A DNA stretch of 64,000 nucleotides from assembly GCF_000240165.1 (NCBI RefSeq), contig NC_017586.1:3596001-3660000 (forward strand). Direction: 5' to 3'. Positions 1 through 6,144 of the stretch are shown here, one piece after another. Each line of letters opens with the position of its first letter. Position 1 is the stretch's first letter. The notes beneath the pieces were generated by a model that made no database searches, was not told where the DNA came from, and was given only the letters and a program-made list of their open reading frames with translations. A program made the position numbers and the translations under genes. Source of the stretch: Streptantibioticus cattleyicolor NRRL 8057 = DSM 46488. GTDB taxonomy: Bacteria > Actinomycetota > Actinomycetes > Streptomycetales > Streptomycetaceae.

Positions 1-2
1 CC

Positions 3-1742
3 GTGCTCGGCGACCTGGCCGGCGCCCGCCCCGTCTTCCACACCCCGTGGGCCGGCGGCACCGCCTACGCCACCGCCGCCCTGCCCCTGGCCGACCTGGC
101 CGGCTCCACCCTCGACACCGGCCACCTCGCCGCCCGGCTGGCCTGCCCCGACGCCCCCGAGGCGCTGCGCGACGGCACCCCCTACACCGGCGTACGCCGC
201 CTGCCGCCCGGACACGCGCTGACCCTGCGGGCGGGCGGCGCCCCGCAGATCACCGGCTACGAACCCGCCGCCTCCCTCGCCCTCGGCGCCCCGCACGACG
301 GCACCGACCCGGACGCGGCCGTCGCCGGGGTGCGCGAGGCGCTCGTCGGGGCGGTACGCGCCCGGCTCACCGCCCCCCGCCACCCGCCCGGCCCGGACGA
401 CCCGCCCGCCCCCGGCGTCGGCGCCGACCTCTCCGGCGGCAGCGCCTCCGGCACCGTCGCGCTGCTCGCCGCCGGACTGCCCGGACCCCTGGGGGCGCCG
501 CCCGGCGACGGCCACCGGCTGCTCGCGGTCACCTTCAACGACCTTGCAGGAACGGCCGGTTGGGGCCCCGACGTACGCGCCGCCGAACTCGACCGGGCCC
601 GCCGCATGGCCGCCGACCCCCGGCTGCGCCACGTGGTGGTGGCCGGCGGCGCCGAGGCGCTGCCCTACGCCGGGCTGGCGGCCGGGCCGCTCACCGACGA
701 ACCCGGCCCGGCGCTGATCACCGCCGCCCGCCACCGCGCCCGCCTCGCGGCCGGCGGCGCCGACCACCTCACCGGGCACGGCGCCCGCCACGTCCTCGAC
801 GGCCACCCCGCCCGCCTCGCCGACCTGCTGCTCGACCGGCACCGGCGGCATCTGCTGCGTCCGGTGACCGCGCTGGCCCGCGCCGAGGGCGCCCCGGCCC
901 GGGCGGCGTTCGTCCCGCTGACCGTCTACCGGGCCGCCCGGCGGCTCGCCCGCACCAGCCGTCAACAGGGTGTGGAGGACGCGGCGGCCCGGCTGCTGCA
1001 ACGCCGCTTCGACGACGACCCGGCCGGCAGCGGCGTCGCTGCCTCGGTGGCCGCGCTCACCTGGTGCCGCCCCGGCCCCGCCGCGCGCTGGCTGACCGGC
1101 GACGCGCTGGCCGAAGTATCGATTCGTCTCCAGGACGCCGCCGCCCGCCCCGGCGCGTCCGGCCGCCCCGGGGAACGCCGCGCCCGCGCCGCCCTCGCCC
1201 GCGCCGCCGCCGACCACCGGATCTACGAGCAGGCCGTCGAGGTACGCGGCCAGCGGCTGCACGCGCCGTTCCTGGACAACGAGGTGGTGCGGGCGGCGCT
1301 GGCGCTGCCGGAGACTCTGCGGGTGCGGCCGGGGGCGCGCACCTCGGTCCTGCGCGCGGTGCTCGCCGGCTCCGGGGTCCGCGACCTGCCCCCCGGCTGG
1401 GGCGCCCCCTCCTACCCGGCCGGCGGCCCGGCCCTGCGCACCGGACTGCGCGTCGCCCTCGACGAGGTTCTCGACCTCTTCCAGGCCCCCCTGCTGGCCG
1501 AGGCGGGCCTGGTGGACGCCTCCGTCGTGCGCCACGCGCTCCGCGCGGCGGCACACGGCGCGCCCATCGCCCTGGAGGGGCTGGCGGACGTGGTGGCCAC
1601 CGAGGTCTGGCTGCGGCGGTTGGCCGCGCGGCGCGGCTCCTGCTGGCAGGGCCCCGCCTCGCCGAAGGCGAGGCTCGGCCGAGCAACGTTCCCCTCCACG
1701 GCCGAGCCGGCCATGACCCCCTGGCCGGTCCGCCCGTCCTAG
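3..1742 (+). CDS. Asparagine synthase-like protein (lasso-peptide cyclase type), probably 5' truncated by the window edge
   Basis: The protein resembles the asparagine synthetase B family used as ATP-dependent macrolactam synthetases in lasso peptide clusters. A glutaminase-like N-terminal half (residues about 1-95) is followed by the ATP-pyrophosphatase half. The P-loop region reads DLSGGSASG (residues 142-150) instead of the usual SGGLDS, so the conserved Asp is replaced. The C-terminal part (HAPFLDNEVVRAAL) matches the family's substrate-domain helix. The GTG at position 3 may be internal, because the first residues (LGDLAGARPVFH) already look like mid-domain sequence, so the true start probably lies before the window. 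No precursor peptide, protease or PqqD-like gene is visible downstream; any lasso cluster would be upstream. The last about 35 residues look unlike the family and may be a run-on. Asparagine synthase superfamily is likely; the lasso role is inference. Confidence 0.7.
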   Translation: MLGDLAGARPVFHTPWAGGTAYATAALPLADLAGSTLDTGHLAARLACPDAPEALRDGTPYTGVRRLPPGHALTLRAGGAPQITGYEPAASLALGAPHDGTDPDAAVAGVREALVGAVRARLTAPRHPPGPDDPPAPGVGADLSGGSASGTVALLAAGLPGPLGAPPGDGHRLLAVTFNDLAGTAGWGPDVRAAELDRARRMAADPRLRHVVVAGGAEALPYAGLAAGPLTDEPGPALITAARHRARLAAGGADHLTGHGARHVLDGHPARLADLLLDRHRRHLLRPVTALARAEGAPARAAFVPLTVYRAARRLARTSRQQGVEDAAARLLQRRFDDDPAGSGVAASVAALTWCRPGPAARWLTGDALAEVSIRLQDAAARPGASGRPGERRARAALARAAADHRIYEQAVEVRGQRLHAPFLDNEVVRAALALPETLRVRPGARTSVLRAVLAGSGVRDLPPGWGAPSYPAGGPALRTGLRVALDEVLDLFQAPLLAEAGLVDASVVRHALRAAAHGAPIALEGLADVVATEVWLRRLAARRGSCWQGPASPKARLGRATFPSTAEPAMTPWPVRPS

Positions 1743-2660
1743 ACCGCCGGGGTGACCCCGGCAGCCCTGGTGTGGTGGGGGTGCCCCCGGATTCCCGCGG
1801 TGTGCGGCTGGCGTTGGCCTTGGCGTGGTGGCCGGTTCGCCCGTTTCAGGGTGCGGGGGTGCCTCCGGCGGGCCCGGGGTGGTGGGGGTGCCCCCGGATC
1901 CCCGCGGTGCCCGCGCTGGCGTTGGCCTTGCCGTGGTGGCCGGGTTCGCCGGATTCGGGTGCTCGGGCGCACCGCTTCCCTCCTGCCCGGTGGGGGGTGG
2001 GGGTGGGTTTTGGTTTGGTTCGGCACGGGGTGGGTTCGCCTATTGCCGGTGCGGGGTCGGGGGCGCGCCGGGGGTGACTCCTCGCTCCCCGTATCCGCCA
2101 AGGCTTGGCTCCGGCTGTTGGGTCGCTGCGGGGACACCCCCGGCACACCCCCTTCTGTCCGGTTGGCGGGTGCCTCTCTTCGCGGGTGGGGGTGAGTGAG
2201 GAGGTTGGGGTGACCCCGGTCTTTTTCTCACCCCCTCCGTGCCGCAGCGCGGAACGAGACCGGACGGGGGCGTGCAGGGGTGTCCCCGCAGCGACCCAGC
2301 AGCCGGAGCCAAGCCTTGGCGGATACGCGGAGCGAGGAGTCACCCCGGAGGGCCCCCGGACCCCAGGCAGACAGTGCGCACCCCGCGCTATACGCCTACA
2401 GCCACGGGTGGGCGGGGGGAAACACTGGACGCCAGCCACGACGAAACGGAAACGGGCGCACCCCGGGGAGGTAATGGCTGACCGCCAGCGCGAGCGAACC
2501 CTCACCCCGGAGGGCCCCCGGACCCCAGACGGACAGTGCGCATCCCGCACTGTACGAACACAGCCACGGGTGGGCGGGGGGAAACATCCGTGACGCCAGC
2601 CACGACGAAAGGGAAACGGGGGCACCCCGAGGAGGTAATGGCTGACCGCCACGACGACCG
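1743..2660 (+). repeat. Intergenic repeat family, copy A (70-nt inverted arms)
   Basis: This 0.9-kb gene-free stretch holds, in order: two tandem versions of a GC-rich unit (starting near 1770 and 1878); a GGTTTTGGTTTGG-containing block (about 1995-2070); an inverted repeat with arms 2071-2140 and 2277-2346, identical at 68 of 70 positions and separated by 136 nt; then two tandem copies of a module with CAGCCACGGGTGGGCGGGG followed by a GACGAAA-rich stretch and ending GGAGGTAATGGCTGACCGC (near 2456-2475 and 2631-2649). The same blocks recur near 13.7-15.1 kb and, inverted, at 41.7-42.4 kb. ORFs through it are low-complexity and differ between copies, so I treat it as non-coding. Its last module carries an ATG that lies in frame with the SARP gene downstream. 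Confidence 0.85.
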
Positions 2661-2670
2661 CACGGCGACA

Positions 2671-5600
2671 ATGGCTCTCGTGCGATACCTCATCCTCGGC
2701 GTCACCGCCCTCCGCCCCGCCGGGGACGCCCCCCTCGGGGGGAACGAGTCTCCTCCCGCGTCGGGATCGGGGGCACCGGGACCCCTCGGGGCGAACGAGT
2801 CTCCTCCCGCGTCCGGATCGGGGGCGCCCGGACCCCTCGGGGGGAGCGAGACTCCTTCCTCGGCCGGTCCGGGGGCGCCCGGGTCTCTCGGGGGGACGGG
2901 GGAGCCCGACGGGGTCGGGGGGGCCGGTGTTTTGCGGGGGGCGCGGTTGCGGGCGCTGCTCGCTGCGCTCGCGTTGCGCCCGGGACGCTTCGTCCCCGTC
3001 GAGTCCCTCGTCTCGGACGTATGGGGCGACACCGACCCCCCGGCCGACGCGGTCGGCGCCCTCCAGGCACTCGTCGGCCGGCTACGCCGGACCCTCGGGC
3101 GCGACGCGGTGCGTTCCGGCCCCGCCGGATACGCCCTCGACGCCACCCCGGACGACGTCGACCTGCACGTCTTCGAGCGCCTGGCGCGCGCCGCCGGCCA
3201 GGCGCTGGACGCCGGCGACGCGCCGACCGCGGCCCGTACCGCGGAACGGGCGCTCGCCCTGTGGCGCGGTCCCGCCCTCGCCGACCTGCCCGACCGCTCC
3301 GCCGCCGCCCGCGTCGAGGCGCTGCGGCTGACCGTCGCGCACCGCCGCAACGACGCCTGGCTCGCCCTCGGCCGCGCCGCCGACGTCGTCCCGTACGCCG
3401 AGGAACTCGTCGCCGCGCATCCGCTCAACGAGACGTTCCGCGCGCAGCTCATCCGCGCCCTGCGGGACGCCGGGCGGCCGGCCGACGCGCTCGCCGGGTA
3501 CGAGGACGCCCGCCGGACGCTCTCCGAACGCCTCGGCGCCGACCCCGGCCCCGAACTGCTCGGGCTGCACGCCGAGTTGCTGGCCGGCGCCCCGGCCCCG
3601 CCGCCGCCGGCGGTGGCCCCCGAGCCGCCCGGCGCGACCAACCTGCGTCCGCGCCTGACGAGTTTCGTCGGGCGCCAGGACGACCTGCGGGCGATCCGCG
3701 CCGCGCTCGCCGGCCACCGCCTGGTGACCCTCACCGGCACCGGGGGCGCCGGCAAGACGCGGCTGGCGGAACGGACCGGCTCCGCGCTGCTGGACGCGTA
3801 CCCGGACGGGGTGTGGGTGGCAGAGCTGGCCCCGGTGGAGGAGCCCGGCGGCGTACCGCGGGCGGTGCTCAACGCGCTGGGGCGCAGCGACACCACCGTC
3901 TTCCCGGCCGCCGGACGCGAGCCGGCCGACCCCACCGCGCGGCTGCTGGAGCACTGCGCGCACCGCCGGACGCTGCTGGTGCTGGACAACTGCGAGCACC
4001 TGATCGGCGCCGCCGCCGAACTCGCCGAGGCGCTGCTCACCCGCTGCCCCGGGGTCACCGTGCTGGCCACCAGCCGGGAGCCGCTGGGGGTGCCGGGCGA
4101 AGTGGTCTGCCCGGTCGGCCCGTTGCCGCATCCGGTGGCCATCCGGCTGTTCGCCGAACGGGCCGAGGCGGTACGTCCCGGCTTCGCCGCCGACCCAGAC
4201 GCCGACCCAGACGGCGACCCAGACGCCGACCCAGACGCCGACGCGGACCGGGAGGCGGTGGACGAGATCTGCCGCCGCCTGGACGGGCTGCCGCTGGCCA
4301 TCGAACTCGCCGCGGCCCGCCTCCGTATCCTGACGCCCCGTCAGATCGCGGACCGGCTCGACGACCGCTTCCGGCTGCTGACCGGCGGCAGCCGCACCGT
4401 ACTGCCCCGCCAGCAGACGCTGCGCGCGGTGGTCGACTGGAGCTGGGAACTGCTCACCCGGCGGGAACGCACCGTGCTGCGGCGGCTCGCGGTCTTCTCC
4501 GGCGGCTGCACGCTGGCCGCCGCCGAAGCGGTCTGCGCCGACGGCGAGGAGGTGACCGGGGCCGAGGTGCTCGACCTGATCGGCTCGCTGGTCGACAAGT
4601 CGCTGGTGGTCGCCGACCCGCTGCCGGACGGCACCCGGTTCCGGCTGCTGGAGACCATCGAGGAGTACGCGGCCGAACGCGCCGCCGAGCACCCGGCCGA
4701 CCGGCAGGCCACCGCCGCCCGCCACACCGCCTGCTACCGCGCCCTCGTCGAGTCCACCGCCCCCCGGCTGCGCACCGCCGACCAGCTCGCCCGGCTCGAC
4801 ACCCTGGAAACCGAGATGGACAACGTGCGGGCCGCGCTGGGCCGCGCGGTCTCCGCCGGGGACGAAGCGACCGCGCTGGCCTTCACCGGCTCGCTCGGCT
4901 GGTTCTGGTGGCTGCGCGACTACCGCGAGGAGAGCGTCACCTGGCTGACCCGGGTCGCCGCCCTCGCCGAGGTGCCGGAGGACGAGGACGACCCGATGTT
5001 CTGGCCGCGGACGGACCTGCGGCTGACACTGTTCCTCCTCGCCTCCGACCGCGGGCACGTCCCCGGCATGAGCGACGAGGAGGCGCACGAGGCCGCCCGG
5101 CGGTTCCAGGCGGTCTACGGCCGCCCCGGCCCGCAGGCCGCCCGCTTCCCCGGACTGCTGTGGCCGTTCGCCGTCCTCCACATCGACGATCGGCACGACA
5201 TGGGGGACCTCATCGGTGACGTGGTCGCCAACTGCCGTGCGTACGGCGGCGACTGGGAACTCGCCTGCGCGCTGGTCTTCCGTACCCACGTGACCGCCGA
5301 CTCGCCCGGCGGCCTGACCGGGGCGGCGGCCGACTGGGCCGAACTCGACCGGCTCACCGCCCGCGTCGGCGACCGCTGGCTGCGCGCCCAGGTGCACGGC
5401 GCCGGTGCCGACGTGGCGCTCCACCGCGGCGAGTACGCCACCGCGCGCACCGAGTACGAGGCGGCGCTGCGGCTCTGCGCCGAACTGGGCGCGCACGGCG
5501 AGGTCGCGTCCCTGACGGCGCGGATGGGGGAGCTGTCCACCCGGCAGGGCGACGACGCCACGGCGACCGAACTGCTGGACCGGGCCGAACAGGCCGTCGA

Positions 5601-6144
5601 ACGGTACGGCATCGGGGACAGCCGCACGTACATCCGGTGCGTCCGCAGCGGGATCGCGCTGCGCGCCGGCGACGTGGCGGGCGCCCGCGCGCTGTGCGAC
5701 CTCGCCCGGGAGGACGCCGGCCGGGGCACGCCGCCGGCGCTCCTCACCGCGGTGCTGCGCGGCATCGAGGCCGAGATCCTGGTGGCCGAGGAACGGCCGG
5801 CCGAGGCGCTGCGGGCGGTCGGCGAGGCGGTACGGACGGTGGCGCCCGGGCACTGTCCGGACACCGTGCTCGCCTGGCTGGCCGAGGGCGGCGCCGGGGC
5901 GCTGCTCGCCCTCGGACGCCCCGGCCCCGCCGCCCGGCTGCTCGGCGCCGCCGACACGCTCCGCGGGGAGCTGCCCCGTTCGGTGCCGGAGGAACGTTCC
6001 GTCGCGCGCACCCGGCGCGGCGCCCGCGCGGCGCTGGGCGAGCCGGCGTACGCCGAGGCGCACGCCGGCGGCGTCCCGCTGGACATGGCCGGGGTGGCCG
6101 AAACCCTCCGACGGGAGGCCGGGTCAGCGGCAGTTGATGCGTGA
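2671..6144 (+). CDS. AfsR/SARP family transcriptional regulator (winged helix-BTAD-NB-ARC-TPR)
   Basis: This is a large SARP-type activator of about 1157 residues. An OmpR-like winged helix (MALVRYLILG...) is followed by a bacterial transcriptional activation domain, an NB-ARC ATPase with Walker A GTGGAGKT (residues 356-363) and Walker B LLVLDNCEHL (around 439), and C-terminal TPR-like helices. Such proteins usually activate secondary metabolism genes. Two oddities are visible: three 17-residue Gly/Pro/Ser repeats (residues 22-72) interrupt the winged helix after its first strand, and an Asp-Pro repeat (DNA about 4191-4252) sits in the NB-ARC region. The start is uncertain: ATG 2671 fits the domain edge but has no clear ribosome-binding site; in-frame ATG 2638 lies in the repeat, two bases after GGAGG. 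The 3' end overlaps the convergent sigma gene by 21 bp. Confidence 0.88.
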   Translation: MALVRYLILGVTALRPAGDAPLGGNESPPASGSGAPGPLGANESPPASGSGAPGPLGGSETPSSAGPGAPGSLGGTGEPDGVGGAGVLRGARLRALLAALALRPGRFVPVESLVSDVWGDTDPPADAVGALQALVGRLRRTLGRDAVRSGPAGYALDATPDDVDLHVFERLARAAGQALDAGDAPTAARTAERALALWRGPALADLPDRSAAARVEALRLTVAHRRNDAWLALGRAADVVPYAEELVAAHPLNETFRAQLIRALRDAGRPADALAGYEDARRTLSERLGADPGPELLGLHAELLAGAPAPPPPAVAPEPPGATNLRPRLTSFVGRQDDLRAIRAALAGHRLVTLTGTGGAGKTRLAERTGSALLDAYPDGVWVAELAPVEEPGGVPRAVLNALGRSDTTVFPAAGREPADPTARLLEHCAHRRTLLVLDNCEHLIGAAAELAEALLTRCPGVTVLATSREPLGVPGEVVCPVGPLPHPVAIRLFAERAEAVRPGFAADPDADPDGDPDADPDADADREAVDEICRRLDGLPLAIELAAARLRILTPRQIADRLDDRFRLLTGGSRTVLPRQQTLRAVVDWSWELLTRRERTVLRRLAVFSGGCTLAAAEAVCADGEEVTGAEVLDLIGSLVDKSLVVADPLPDGTRFRLLETIEEYAAERAAEHPADRQATAARHTACYRALVESTAPRLRTADQLARLDTLETEMDNVRAALGRAVSAGDEATALAFTGSLGWFWWLRDYREESVTWLTRVAALAEVPEDEDDPMFWPRTDLRLTLFLLASDRGHVPGMSDEEAHEAARRFQAVYGRPGPQAARFPGLLWPFAVLHIDDRHDMGDLIGDVVANCRAYGGDWELACALVFRTHVTADSPGGLTGAAADWAELDRLTARVGDRWLRAQVHGAGADVALHRGEYATARTEYEAALRLCAELGAHGEVASLTARMGELSTRQGDDATATELLDRAEQAVERYGIGDSRTYIRCVRSGIALRAGDVAGARALCDLAREDAGRGTPPALLTAVLRGIEAEILVAEERPAEALRAVGEAVRTVAPGHCPDTVLAWLAEGGAGALLALGRPGPAARLLGAADTLRGELPRSVPEERSVARTRRGARAALGEPAYAEAHAGGVPLDMAGVAETLRREAGSAAVDA
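2734..2886 (+). repeat. Three 51-bp in-frame tandem repeats in the SARP gene
   Basis: Three consecutive 17-codon units encode LGGNESPPASGSGAPGP, LGANESPPASGSGAPGP and LGGSETPSSAGPGAPGS. The first two differ by one residue and the third is more diverged, as expected for stepwise slippage. The insert separates the first beta-strand from the LRGARLRALL helix of the DNA-binding domain. Confidence 0.9.

Noticed and set aside
1846-2652. Minus-strand frames across repeat copy A
   Set aside because: Differ in frame and length between the three repeat copies, with no conserved product.
3082-6063. Long minus-strand frame opposite the SARP gene (about 990 residues)
   Set aside because: It is a mirror of a high-GC coding gene; the opposite strand has clear SARP and NB-ARC motifs.
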